DNA from: Gautieria morchelliformis
Lineage: Eukaryota; Basidiomycota; Agaricomycetes; Gomphales; Gomphaceae
Reading direction: 5' to 3'
Assembly (NCBI GenBank): GCA_015179125.1
Contig: WHVA01000375.1
Coordinates: forward strand, 51,223 to 115,222
Length of the DNA: 64,000 bases
The notes under the pieces were generated by a model. That model did no database searches. It was not told where the DNA came from and saw nothing but the letters and a program-made list of their open reading frames with translations. The position numbers and the translations under genes were made by a program. Of this stretch, positions 10,885-22,547 are shown one piece after another (the stretch's first letter is position 1; each line of letters starts with the position of its first letter).

Positions 10885-13811
10885 CTATCTAGGAAAGGGG
10901 ATAGGGTGAATGATGAACCGATAGGGAACCCGAGTTAAGCCGAGGGTTCCCGAGTGAGATCCGAGGCCGAGACCTTGGGTCCGGACTTGGGAACAGGTCT
11001 TAACAGGTGTGTTGAGATGCTCCTCACCAAGGACCCTCTTCCTTGCCTCCATGACTTGAACACATAACTCTTGAGCATCCTTCCACTGGCACAGGCTCTG
11101 ATAGGTTGCAGCAAGGTTGGCCATGGTGGTCAGTGTGTCCGGATGCTCCTCACCAAGGACTCTCTTCCTTGCCTCCATGATTGTAACCCTCAGCCCTTGA
11201 GCATCCTTCCACTGGCCCAGACTCTGATAGGTTGTGGCCAGGTTGGCCATGGCAGTCAGTGTGTCAGGATGTTCCTCACCAAGGACCCTCTTCCTTGCCT
11301 CCATGATTTTAACCTTCAGCTCTTGAGAATCCTTCCACTGGCCCAGACTCCAATAGGTTGCAGCAAGGTTGACCATGGCAGTCAGTGTGTCCCAATGCTC
11401 CTCACCAAGGACCCTCTTCCTTGCCTCCATGACTTGAACCTCCAGCTCTTCAGCATCCTTCCACTTGCCCAGACTCTGATAGGTTGCAGCAAGGTTGGCC
11501 ATGGCGGCCAGTGTGTCTGGATGCTCCTCACCAAGGGCCTTCTTCCTTGCCTCCATGATTTTAACCTTCAGCTTTTGAGCATCCTTCCACTGGCCCAGAC
11601 TCCAATAGGTTGCAGCAAGGTTGGCCATGGCGGTCAGTGTGTCCCAATGCTCCTCACCAAGGACCCTCTTCCTTGCCTCCATGACTTGAACATCTAACTC
11701 TTTAGCATCCTTCCACTGGCCCAGACTCTGATAGGTTGCAGCAAGGTTGGCCATGGCAGTCAGTGTGCCAGGATGCTCCTCACCAAGGACCCTCTTCCTT
11801 GCCTCCATGACTTGAACCTCCAGCTCTTCAGCGTCCTTCCACCAGTCCAGACTCCAATAGATTTTAGCAAGGTTGGCCATGGCGGTCAGTGTGTCAGGGT
11901 GCTCCTCACCAACGACCCTCTTCCTTGCCTCCATGACTTGAACACATAACTCTTTAGCACCCTTCCACTGGCCCAGACTCTGATAGGTTGCAGCTAGGTT
12001 GGCCATGGCATTCAGTGTGTCGGGATGCTCCTCACCAAGGACCCTCTTCCTTGCCTCCATGATTTTAACCCTCAGCTCTTGAGCATCCTTCCACTGGCCC
12101 AGACTCTGATAGCTTGCAGCAAGGTTGGCCATGGCAGTCAGTGTCTCAGGATGCCCATCGCCAACCACCCTCTTCCTTGCCTCCATGACTTGAACATCTA
12201 GTTCTTTAGCATCCTTCCACTGGCCCAGACTCTGATAGGTTGCAGCAAGGTTGGCCATGGCGGTCAGTGTGTCAGGGTGCTCCTCACCAAGGACCCTCTT
12301 CCTTGCCTCCATGACTTGAACCTCCAGCTCTTGAGCATCCTTCCACCAGCACAGACTCCAATAGATTGCAGCAAGGTTGGCCATGGCAGTCAGTGTGTCC
12401 CGATGCTCCTCACCAAGGACCCTCTTCCTTGCCTCCATAACTTGAACCTCCAGCTCTTTAGCATCCTTCCACTGGCCCAGACCCTGATAGCTTGCAGCAA
12501 GGTTGGCCATGGCAGTCAGTGTGTCTGGATGCTCCTCACCAAGGACCCTCTTTCTTGCCTCCATGACTTGAACATCTAACTCTTTAGCATCCTTCCACTG
12601 GCCCAGACCCTGATAGGTTGCAGCAAGGTTGGCCATAGCAGTCAGTGTGTCCTGATGCTCCTCACCAAGGACCCTCTTCCTTGCTGCCATGACTTGAACA
12701 TCTAACTCTTTAGCACCCTTCCACCGGCCCAGACTCTGATGGGTTGCAGCAAGGTTGGCCATGGCGGTCAGTGTGTCGGGATGCTCCTTACCAAGGACCC
12801 TCTTCCTTGCCTCCATGACTTGAACATCTAACTCTTTAGCATCCTTCCACTGGCCCAGACTCCGATAGGTTGCACCAAGGTTGGCCATGGCAGTCAGTGT
12901 GTCTGGATGCTCCTCACCAAGGACCCTCTTCCTTGCCTCCATGACTTGAACCTCCAGCTCTTCAGCATCCTTCCGCCAGCCCAGACTCCAATAGACTTCA
13001 GCAAGATTGGCCATGGCACAGAAACTCAAAGGGTTGACCCCTTTCAAAACTTTCAGGCGATCCTCTTGTGGGTCACCACTGGCCATCAATATATTATCTA
13101 TCTAATTTTTGAGATGAGTCCAAACATCCACATAACATAGTGGTGCACTGCACACCTGATTCAGGTCACCCAGGCTCTCAGAATGCAGACCTCTGAGGAG
13201 GTGAGGGCGGAAACTCGAAGGACTGACCCCTTCAAAAGACAAAATGCCACCATGGAGCAGAAGGGGAGCAAGAAGAACCTCCCACTCTGTGAATGTTTTT
13301 TCTATTGTGCAAAACACTGATTGATATGAAGCCATGCCATGAAACCATCACACTTACCGACAGAACTAGAAGATGGGCCGGGACGCTCAGGTGTCTCAAT
13401 CAGTGTAATCTTCCTGATTAGATCCCCCGCCGCACGTCGAACTGATAGTGAATGTTTGACCCTATTATCATACAACCGTCCGTGGCATGAGTAGTTTTCT
13501 TAGAGAATGGCGATTCAAACTCACTCGCAGAGCTCTTTCAAGTCAGCATAATATTCATTCATTCGCTGTGATTCAATGGCATCCCTGGGATCATGGAAGA
13601 CATGTGGTGTCTTTTCAATCGCTCGCTTGATCTTCGCCAGTCGCACGCGAATTGCCAGTTGGCAAAGCAGGTCGAGGCTCATTCCTCCAATTGCCTTCAG
13701 TGCCTTTCCGGACAGAGCTCCTGGACCCCAGACGGTGGACGAGGACGACGCTGTTTGCAAGGACTCTGAGAAAGAGAACGAGTCATCGTTGAGTGGCTGG
13801 AAGGGATGCAT
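10885..13811 (-). CDS. N-terminal module + 16 TPR repeats (NLR-like repeat protein)
   Basis: Minus-strand gene. Exon 1 (13811 to about 13525) encodes an N-terminal module starting MHPFQPLNDDSFSFSES. A GTGAGT intron, an exon reading SLSVRRAAGDLIRK, a GTAAGT intron and a segment containing PSSFRPHLLRGLHSE follow. From about 13089 come 16 tandem 42-residue TPR units of the kinesin-light-chain type (consensus AMANLAATYQSLGQWKDA, then ARKRVLGEEHPDTLT). Such TPRs form protein-binding superhelices and are typical C-terminal sensors of fungal NLR-like proteins, but no NACHT or NB-ARC ATPase domain is present. A TAG after THLKN lies in frame between module and repeats and needs a small intron or readthrough. 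The last ~38 codons come from an inserted LTR. Function is inferred only; a second copy of the module is at 44879. Confidence 0.75.
11010..13015 (-). repeat. 126 bp tandem repeat array encoding TPRs
   Basis: Sixteen direct repeats of 126 bp, in phase with the 42-residue TPR unit. Units differ at few positions, mainly the residues after EL (DVQV, EVQV, KVKI, RVKI, CVQV) and the TYQSLGQW / IYWSLCWW alternatives. Two unit types alternate irregularly, the pattern expected from unit exchange by recombination. Confidence 0.9.
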
Positions 13812-14059
13812 GATTCACGATTGCTGGGCCTATAGGTAAGGATCGGTGAAGGGCAAAGCAAAGGCTGGCGAGGGCACGTCTGTCAATCCAAAATCCTATA
13901 TTAGAACCGAAGCAATGCTGTGCAGATAGGCAGTCCACTACCGCCTTGCTGAGACTGCGGTGCACGGGTTCTCACAGCCCTTGCAAAATGCACGTCGGCC
14001 TTTCATGCTTTAAGCTTTAAGCTTCAAGCTCCAACTTGAAGTTGGACCGTTGTAAGGCT

Positions 14060-14700
14060 TCTAAACAACGTACTATGCATCTGTGACGACCAATCTAGTA
14101 AGAACATGTGGAAAAGCAAAGAAAAATAAGCATGAGCACTACCTATAGTCCTTCCTGCACCGCGCGGTACGAGCTGAGTCCATCATGGCAGTGTTGTTTA
14201 ACATTTACATAAGTGACGCTGTGATCGTACATGTACGTGCAAAGCCTATCCCAGGCCGGGCTCTACTGGAAACTCATGGGAAAGCTGCAGGCACCGGGCC
14301 CTCGTACTAATACTGTTGCCGTTTCCAGCTTGTCTTATTCATAGTACTTAAGTACTCCTCCGTACCACTTCCCCAGCGTACAGTAAGTATTTCCAGAAGC
14401 GGTCTGCCGGTATGGAATAACTTTTGATGGGATTGAATAACGTTATGCAAGCATAAGTATATCATGAACCTCGTGATGAATACCCTGATCTAAGTATATG
14501 TACTGTACCACTAATAACCCAAGGGGAACATAACAGGAGGAATATATTAACGATACAGGGTCCAAGACGAGGTGAAAATGCCGTAGTGGTGGATGATAGC
14601 ACACACAATGATCGTAGGGTATAGCATGCCGGCGAGCGTGGGGCGAGATGTTTGCATCTGGGTCGCTTATGATTAACGATAAAGAGGGGAACGTTGAGGT
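14060..14700. other. Intergenic region between TPR gene and mucin gene
   Basis: No gene seen. It contains the upstream region of the minus-strand TPR gene (a repeated AAGCTT-rich stretch near 14010-14030) and the 3' flank of the mucin gene. Short overlapping frames at 14443-14761 lack motifs. Confidence 0.5.
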
Positions 14701-14702
14701 CA

Positions 14703-17700
14703 TCAGCAATCGATACTGCTAAATTGCAGGACGGGGGCTGATATTGAGACTTGTCGCACATGTGGTCGGCGTCGCGGCTGCGTATGAGCTCTTAATCTCT
14801 GCTGTATGACATTGGCTCCGATGGATCCTGGTGGGGGAACCTGCGGGACAACCGTCGGAGGGACCCCATAATAACCAGCCTGAAGCTGGTCCCGCGCGTA
14901 GAAAAAGCTGGTCCTCCGATCGTCATCATGCGTGCCGTATACACCCCCGCTCCAGTTGGGGTCGCTGAGTTCGCTCAAGCGACGGTGTTTGGCTTCATTT
15001 TTACGCCGCATATGCCGCACCGTCCACCAGATGGTAACAATTGCAGCGATGCCGGCGGACGCAGCACAGATACCAATGATAACGTTCCTGCGTCTCGTCT
15101 TCGCCGACTCACTTGTGCCCGAAGATGTCGCCGTGCCTGGGAGCGCGTTTAGCGCGGCGACCAATGGGAAAGACGGTACGACCGAATTTGCCAGCTGCCC
15201 AGCGACACCCCCTAGTTCGTAGAACCTGCTGGACGGCGCACGAACCATCGACGAGAGGCTATTCACACCCTCTTGAGGAATATAGGACAGATACACCGTG
15301 CCAAGGGTGTCTATGTCCCCCGACCAGCCCTGCGGAATCTGCACTTCTAGCGCATATGTCAACACCTCCGAAGCTTTGACGTTGAATGGACTAATCAGCC
15401 TTTTGTATTTGAAATTTTATGCCACATCACTCACGATCAATGGACAGCGCGTTAGCGATGACTTGGGGCATGAACGCAAAAATTTGGCCGACGCTTTGAT
15501 CGCTTCCGTTGATAAAATGCCAGTTCAAGCTCGTCTGGAACAGCACACTGGTAAGTGTTTTCCCCTTTATCTGAGCGCTGTCTGTGGTTGGATTGACGGA
15601 GTTAGGCAAGAAAATCCGAGTTGGAAGACTTGCAGGGATGCTTGGTACGGGTGGGCTTGCAGTCTGGCTTGCACTGTCGAGTAATGTCACTGTCGAGGTG
15701 CTCGGGGCCGCGTCGGGATCTTGTAAAGTATCAATCATGCTTGTGGTCGGCGGCTGGGTAGTCAGAAGGCTCGACACGGTGATAAAGGAGAACTGCGGGT
15801 TTACGGAGGTGGGGGTAAAAATGGCCGGAGATGGTGTGACACTCGTAGGGATGTCTGACGAGAAAAGAGAGCTCAGTGGGAGGGGTAAACTAAGAATATC
15901 CGTGGAATTAAGGCTGGTCGAAACTCCAATAGCAGCCGCTGTCGTCGCTCCCGCCGCACTCACATCCGTTCCCGATAAGGCGGTGGCGCTGGCGGTTGGC
16001 GACGGACCAGTGCTAAGAGGGGCCTGCATGCTAGTAATCGTGCTCTCAGGCATAGTCGCGGCGGATATAGTGCTAGGTTGGGGAGAAGGCGGAACGACAG
16101 AAACAGAAGGCGGATCGCTGGCACTGATGACTTCGGGTATCGAGACTACTGTGTTGACAACCGGACCGCTTGTGCTGATCGGTATTGGTGGAGGGTCGCT
16201 GGGACTAGCAACGTCCGGTGCCGATGCTACCGGGGTGGGGACTGGGCTGCTAGTGCTGATCACCGTAGTTGATGCCACCTGGCTTGGAGGAGTCGTACTC
16301 GAACTGCCCGCTGGCGTCGTACTGTCAAGGGTGCTGGGGTCTGAGCTTTCTACGATCGTCGTGGGAACGACAGTACTGAAGCTTGACTCCACTGTGGAAA
16401 TGACGGTGACTGTTGGCTCACTACTGCTAAACACGGGTGAGCTAAACGGCACACTAAATGGGATGGAAAGTGTGGCGCTGTCGGTTGATAGCGGTGAAGT
16501 AGTGCTGATCACCGTAGTTGATTCAACCTGGCTAGGGGGTGTTGTACTCGAACTGCCCGGTGCTGTCGTACCGTCTTGGGTACTGGGGTTTGAGCTTTCT
16601 ACGATCGTCGTGGGCCCGACAGTACTGAAGCTTGACTCCACTGTGGAAATGACGGTGACTGTTGGCCCACTGCTGGTAGATACGGCTGAGCTAAACGGTG
16701 TACTAAATGGGATGGAAAGTGTGGCGCTGTCGGTTGATAGCGGTGAAGTAGTGCCGATCACCATAGTTGATTCCACCTGGCTAGGGGGAGTCGTACTCGA
16801 ACTGCCGTCTGGCGTCGTACCGTCAAAGGTGCTGGGGTCTGAGCTTTCTACGATCGTCGTGGGAGCGACAGTACTGAAGCTTGACTCCACTGTGGAAATG
16901 GCGGTGACTGCTGGCTCACTGCTGGTAGATACGGCTGAGCTAAACGGTGTACTAAATGGGATGGAAAGTGTGGCAGTGCTGATCACCACAGTTGATTCCA
17001 CCTGGTCAGGGGGAGCTGTACTCAAACTGCCCGGTGCTGTCGTACCGTCAAAGGTGCTGGGGTCTGAGCTTTCTACGGTCGTCGTGGGAACGACAGTGCT
17101 GAAGCTTGACTCCACTGTGGAAATGGCGGTGACGGTTGGCTCACTGCTGGTAAACGCGGGTGAGCTAAACGGTATACTAAATGGGGTGGAAAGTGTGGCG
17201 CTGGCAGTTGATAGCGGTGAAGTAATGGCAGAAGTGTCTATTCCGGAGCCAGGAGAGCTCGAGGGCGCGGGACTCGGCAGAGGCGCAGCTGGTGTGAAAG
17301 TCGAGGGATTGAGCGTCGTCGATACCACCTGGCTAGTAGGCGTCGTGCTGGGACTGACAGCTGTTGCAATATTTGCATTGCTGCCGGAGTTTGAGTCCTC
17401 CAGGCTTGTTGTGGAAGGAATGGAGCCCGTAGAAGTGCTGAAAGTGGTGGTGACTGTCGGTTCGTCGCCAGTAGATACACCAGAGGATGGTGTACTAGAT
17501 GGTACCGATGGTGTTATGCTGGATGCTGAACTCGTAATATTTAGTGATGTGATGCTCGCAGACACTGCGCCAGAGGCTGAAGGGCTGGGGGGAGAGGAGA
17601 TTGACGGAGCAGCGACCGCCGACGACGTGGTAGGGTCGGGAACAGTGGCGACAGACTGTGTCCCGAAACTCGATGGTACCTGTGCGGACAGAGTCGATGT

Positions 17701-18708
17701 ACTTGGCGTTAGAGATGGTGATGGCGAAGCAGAAGGAGTAGACGAGGCTGGGAAGTCGTCTGATGCTGCATTGCTGCCGGAAATCACCAAAACCGAGGAA
17801 ATAGTAGATGTCGAGTTGCTTAGTGTCGATAGTGATAGGAGGGAGACGCTAGAGTTACCCCCAGATGGGCTTATGGTTGTACTGGATGTCGGGATTGTGA
17901 AAGGTGTAGACGCTGGTGGTGCTGGCGAAGCACTGGCAAGGGTCGAAAGGACGGCGGAGGTGGAACTCGGAAATGAGGGAGGAAGCGTGGGCTGATCTGA
18001 AGGGGTAGCTGCTCCATTGTCACTGGATAGGGTTGTCACGAATGAGGGCTGTGACGATAGCGAGCTACTGGGCGGTGTTCCAGGTGACCCAGATATATTG
18101 GATGGTTGAGCAATGCTTGAGATCGTGATTCCACTCGAAGAGTCAAGGGGGAGTGAAGGCCTTATTTGACTTGAGGATTCGAGGGTACTTGATGAAAGTA
18201 ATGGGCTGGAGAATTCGGTCAAAGTTGAGGACTGGACTGAATTCAAAGAACTGAGGAGGTTGATCATGACTAGCGCCGGCGATTCAACTGAGCTCGGAGA
18301 TCCAGCGATTTTGGATGATGCGGAGAAGGTCGAAGTTCCGGCTACGATTGATGAAGAATCGTCAACACTCGAAGCTGTGGCCGAGTTTGCAGGACTAGCG
18401 GCATTGGCTGGTTTTGAGGAAACTGGAACCTCGACAGACAATGTCCCGACGGCGGTTGGTGTGAGGCCCCCGCTGGTCTCCAGACTAAGCTTGGACGCAG
18501 GCGTGCGTGTGTGTTTATTCGTGTGTTTAGTCGTGTCTGGGGTCACAGAGTCTGCCGCGCTATGGTCTCGAACACCGTGGATGTGGGGTGTCAGACCGTT
18601 CAAAGGGTCTGAAGACGGCAAGTGTGTCGACAAAATGACCTCAATGCTTTGAGACGGGTCGTCACCTAAGCACATTCGGTAAGTCAAGGAGAAGAGTCTG
18701 CCAGACAA
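14703..18708 (-). CDS. Msb2/MsbA-family signalling mucin (single-pass, Ser/Thr-rich)
   Basis: Cell-surface sensor of the fungal Cdc42/filamentous-growth MAPK pathway. The long 5' exon (18708-15427) encodes about 1000 residues of Ser/Thr/Pro-rich mucin sequence with about four ~80-residue tandem repeats. Its end (TSLNWHFINGS, FAFMPQVIANALSID) and the start of the next exon (TYALEVQIPQGW, LGTVYLSYIPQEGV, SSRFYELGGVAGQLA, VPSFPLV) follow the order of the conserved juxtamembrane domain of MsbA/Msb2. One transmembrane helix (NVIIGICAASAGIAAIVTIW) is followed by a basic stop-transfer RHMRRK and a ~110 residue tail. The intron near 15365-15427 has a GTGAGT or GTGATG donor. The true start and signal peptide were not found and probably lie in one or more exons at 18710-19100. 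A long plus-strand open frame through the mucin is a composition shadow. Confidence 0.8.
16250..17250 (-). repeat. ~225-250 bp mucin tandem repeats
   Basis: Four imperfect direct repeats, with the recurring GAGCTTTCTACG block near 16345, 16590, 16841 and 17065. Each encodes a unit with STVESSFSTV, PTT(I/T)VESSDPST and SIPFS.PFSS motifs. Lengths of 225-252 bp are multiples of three, so copy-number change would keep the frame. Confidence 0.8.
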
Positions 18709-19484
18709 ACTATCTACATGCCAGGATGTTGCAGAGGGATGCCCGGTAGTACCCTACGATGAAATCCAGACCGAGCTGGAAAAACAAGTCGGTGAGGTCA
18801 CTTAAGCCCCAAAACATCTGTACTGCACATACGCCGCCCATTATCTAGCTCATTCCCATGGACAAGAGCATGAGAAGCACCCCAGATGCCGCATACAACG
18901 GGGAGTAGGAGTGCGGCTTTGCCCGCAAGCATGGGGAGGGGGGTATTTCGTCGTGGGTGAGACCGACGTGGTCAACTCGTAAGGCAAGAGAAGGACACAT
19001 CCTGAACGATGGTACCTTGTCACAATGTGGATATCGTGGTTTCTTCGCAAGATTCTGGCCCGTCCTAATTGCGCCGCGGAACCAAAATTAGCACAGTCAC
19101 TGGCAGCTGCCAGATGGTACCTCCTTGTACCTCCTTGTACCTCGCTCGTGTTGGCTCATTTGACACGGTAAACAAACATGCCAGCAGGCTCGAAAGCAAA
19201 AGATTGACAAGCGGTTGGCCAAGTGCGACTTAATCTCTTGTCGTTGAGTCTCGACCGTTCTCCAAGCCGATTTCCCACGCCTCGTGACGGTAAGCCAATC
19301 CGTGGATGACAATTTCCCCATATAATGTTAGAACGCTCAGAACGTGGCGCAAGGTTGACTTAAGGGTAGAAAGGGGTAACTTCTTGACGCAGGTCCCACC
19401 CTCGTGGTATCTGAAGAATCGACTCGGTCAAGGTATTTAATCGCACACCATTTCCTCTATCAACACCAACTAGCACGCGATACT

Positions 19485-20028
19485 CTAATGATGCGCTTCT
19501 TCTTTCGGATAATCCTGTTCAAGGAATGCCAAGAATTCTCGAGCTCCACCGGCAGGCTCGCCAGTTGTCGACGCGAGTGAAGCAGAAGCAGGGGGTGCAC
19601 CGGGTTCTGCGGCATCGTAACTCGCAAGTTCAGATGCAAAATCGGATGGCAGAGAGGGAGGCTGAGGGAGAGCAGGGATGCTGAATGTCTTGACCGCACC
19701 GACGTGTGCGTCTTTCGCCTAGATGCAAGATTTGCATGACATGATGAGGTTAGATAGCAGGGTAACGCACTGCAGGAGGTGGCTTGTACGCTTTAATCTC
19801 ACGCAGGTACAGGTCCTGGACAAGGTCTGCAGAGAATCAGGATGAGTTTGGGGTTGTTTATCAGACTAAAAGATTACCTTTGCGAAGCACGGAAGATGTG
19901 GCTATAGATCGTGACAGCTGGGAAGTAGTGCCTCGAGCCTAAAAGTTCAACATAAACAGAAGAAACGACTGGGATGTCCAAGGTTTACTCACAGCAACAG
20001 CTGACTGTCTGAGCAGCAAGGATGCCAT
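19485..20028 (-). CDS. ATP14: Mitochondrial F1Fo-ATP synthase subunit h
   Basis: Four exons on the minus strand: 20028-19993, 19938-19878, 19836-19771, 19718-19485, all with GT-AG introns in phase. The product is about 130 residues: a Ser/Arg-rich mitochondrial presequence (MASLLLRQSAVAARGTTSQL), then the family core DLVQDLYLREIKAYKPPPA, KDAHVGAVKTFSIPALPQP, FASELASYDAAEP and the acidic C-terminus FLEQDYPKEEAHH. Subunit h is a peripheral-stalk component of the Fo sector at the inner membrane. The gene is divergent from the IF1 gene with only 57 bp between the two start codons, so the pair probably shares a promoter. Confidence 0.88.
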
Positions 20029-20086
20029 GGTGAAGTATACTGTGTGACGGTCACGGTCACGATTACTCAATAATTTGGCAACTACG
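20029..20086. promoter_or_regulatory. Bidirectional promoter ATP14 / INH1
   Basis: Only 58 bp separate the outer bases of the two start codons. It contains TGTGACGGTCACGGTCACG, an overlapping palindromic GTGAC-GGTCAC motif near 20043-20061 that reads the same on both strands and could be a shared activator site. Parts of each 5' leader must overlap this segment. Regulation is inferred from spacing alone. Confidence 0.55.
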
Positions 20087-20585
20087 ATGCTCACAACCCG
20101 TCTTGCTCGTGTCCCTACCTTTGCTGTACTTGCTAGGAGAGCGTACTCAGATTATCCTGGGAGTGTAGCACAGTCTCAAGGATTTGGGTTAGTTGACACC
20201 CGCTGTCATCTCTTTTGTGAGCTAAAGCTTGTGGCAGCAAGAAAGAGAAGGCCCACGAGGGTCAGTCAGATCATCGACCGCTGAGGTCCGGGAATAGGAT
20301 GGGCACTAATTTGAAGCTTCCTTAGACCAATATGCACGTCAGAAGGAGATGGAAGAGTTGAAGAAAATCCGCGAGCAGGTCCGCTAACACGGCTAACCAC
20401 CTTTCGTTATTAACCTGTTTGTTCTTGCTTCCTTGCATCAGCTCAAGCTGATGGCGGAGAAAGTTGTGCGTGCTACATGTTAATTTTGCACGGTGGAATA
20501 CTTAGTACTAAGGCGCCTCCTATCTCCTCAGGAAAATTTAGAGAAGAATGGGAAAGCAGAGGCGGACAAGGAAGTCAAGAAATGA
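20087..20585 (+). CDS. INH1: Mitochondrial ATPase inhibitor IF1
   Basis: Five small exons: 20087-20187, 20238-20260, 20326-20378, 20442-20462, 20532-20585, each with GT-AG introns in matching phase. The product is about 83 residues. A presequence MLTTRLARVPTFAVLARRAYS is followed by the IF1 signature YPGSVAQSQGFGKKEKAHE, then DQYARQKEMEELKKIREQ and a charged coiled-coil tail ending KADKEVKK-like. IF1 binds F1 at low matrix pH and blocks ATP hydrolysis. The ATG at 20087 is the first in frame; the codon before it is TTG-led. Functionally it fits its divergent neighbour ATP14. Confidence 0.85.
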
Positions 20586-21041
20586 ATAGTTCACCAGAAG
20601 ACAATCGTGAGACAGAGGTATGCATGATATATTTTCCTACCTGTTGAGTCCTCAACGTGGCATGCAGTTTCCGTAACAAGTTGTATACTCCAGCTCCACT
20701 CCAGTACATATCAGCAACATCTTGACCATTTTCACTGATCTGTTGCACCGGTGCATCTGCTTCCTTTTCAGGAACTGCAGTTCAGCGAACGTGTGACCTC
20801 AGGCTTGCGCTCATAACCTGGTATGGTAATGCTCTCGCGCGGCCTCGATCTTACTCGTATGTTATCAGATGAACAGAATGTGTACCCTGGACGTATGTTA
20901 CATTCGTTCTAGGCATAATTTAAGCTTCCCTTGGCAAGGCAACACTCGTTACCTAGATTTGGCCACCTCCGAAACTTCACTAGTTTTCAGTGAGTTGCTG
21001 AGTACACGACACGGGGGGTAGGGCATGCTAAAGCACCTTAT

Positions 21042-22466
21042 TGATTATCCCCGGTGAAAAGCGGTTGTGCTGGCATCTGTCGGCGTCGGGAAAAATCTGC
21101 TCCCTCAAAAAAAGTCCGGCCAGAGCAGATAAGTGAGACAATAGCAGCTGAGAGCAGAGCGTGAGCGCCGGGAAACTACCGTTTTGCGCAGCTCAATCTG
21201 CGCAAATCTGTTAAAATAGTATTCTCAGACAAACAGACCAGCACAGATTCAGAAATTTTACTGAAAGCAGATTAGAGCATATTAGAATATATCTATTATT
21301 AGCAACTGGCTACAAAACAGATTCTAGCAGTGTCTGTCCGCCGCTCGTCGTCGAATACGACAAACAGCCGTAATCACCGAAAAACGTGCAGTCTACGCAA
21401 GGGCTGTTAACGGTGCACGCCTCTGATTAAGGCTGACCACTCACCATAGCCAGACAGAAAGCAGCTGCGACACGGCACAGAGCTGTTACCAGAATGGTCG
21501 CACCTGCTTTTGGTCTTTCTGCCCACTGATCGCAAGCTGAACGATAACTACGATATGGTCAAAATAATTATGTCGAGGAAAAATGCTCACCCCTCGACGT
21601 TCGCCGATGCTTGACTTTGTCCCCACGGTACGTCTGGGATGAGTCTCCATCAGTGGCGTGGTATCGGTGGGCTGTATGCGTACGGGAAGTGCTCGATCAC
21701 CCTGCGGCCCCGGACGCGTGTCCATATCCAAACCTTGACCTGTGCATGGGTACGGGTGCAGGCGGGCACGTCAACACCACGACTGGCTACCAGCTCGTTG
21801 GGGGCACTGGGATTGGGGATATCGGGACTCAGCCTGCCACGCGAAGAAGCAAGGCCACTGTCGGGAAGATCGCATGGCGCAGCGGGCGCGATGGGCGGGC
21901 TGCATCCTCGGCTGCAGCTGTGCAGGTGGTCTGCTGGGCGACGGTGCACGGGATGACGGCGATGTCGATGTGAACGGGTGTGGTGTAGGCGGCTCTAATG
22001 GGGGGATATGGAGGAGGGTGGTGGGCGAGACCATGGTTGAACGTTGATGGGGGGATGGAAGAAGCGGGGGATGTGGCGAGAGGAGAGAAAGAAAGAGCCT
22101 TAGCGCTGCATATATGTGATTTTCCTTCTGTTGGGGTATTGGTACTTGTCGTGATCCATTGCTTGGGGTTTTTCTGGCGCCGAACATCTTTTTTCGTTGA
22201 TTCTTATAGTTGCTGCGCTGATTACAAGCGAGCAAAGTACGGGCACAGCAAAAGCTAGCAAAAGCAAAGTAGATGATACAAATTTTAGAAATGTTAGTCC
22301 CCAAGTCACAGTCCCAGTAATTTCAGGTAGCTGGATTTCAGTTTTTCGAGTGGGTTTACCAAATACGCAGATTTGAGAGCAGATACTGCCCGATTAGCGC
22401 AGTTTGCAGATTTTGCGTCCGACAGCATCCGATCCCAGCATAACCTCTTTTCACCGGGGATTATCA
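21042..22466. mobile_element. 1.4 kb TIR element (non-autonomous DNA transposon candidate)
   Basis: Near-identical 32 bp inverted termini at 21042-21073 and 22435-22466 (TGATWATCCCCGGTGAAAAG, then GGTTRTGCTGG; 3 mismatches). The interior has repeated CAGATT/AATCTG words at both ends and a GC-richer core with no transposase. A 177-codon Pro/Ser-rich minus-strand frame (22304-21771) has no motifs. No clear target-site duplication was found. Confidence 0.6.
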
Positions 22467-22547
22467 TGCGACATGTTGAACTGGCGCGCTGAGTTTGCTC
22501 TTTCAGAAAAGCTTTTGGATACACTTGTTGCCACCCTGGGTACTGGG

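Larger units (their letters stand above)
8811..11005. mobile_element. Solo LTR, family Z, split by nested LTRs
   Basis: Outer shell of a nested insertion. It starts TGTTAAGA at 8811 and ends TCTTAACA at 11005 (perfect 8 bp inverted ends), with a perfect 5 bp TSD ggtgt at 8806-8810 and 11006-11010. Removing inner element Y leaves an LTR of about 472 bp. It landed in the 3' end of the TPR-repeat gene read from the minus strand, so the last ~38 codons of that open frame are LTR sequence. No TATA was used to orient it. Confidence 0.8.

Noticed and set aside
11071..11697. Plus-strand repeat frame (208 codons) opposite the TPR gene
   Set aside because: Antisense shadow of the 126 bp units.
15584..17995. 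803-codon plus-strand open frame
   Set aside because: It is antisense to the Ser/Thr-rich mucin exon. Its Val/Gly/Leu-rich product has no motifs, and it arises from the codon bias of the mucin repeats.
10885..18708. CRISPR-like array
   Set aside because: Regular repeats here are in-frame protein repeats (126, 129 and ~240 bp) with no spacers; the organism is a eukaryote.
21771..22304. 177-codon minus-strand Pro/Ser-rich frame
   Set aside because: Lies within the TIR element, with low-complexity composition and competing frames on both strands.
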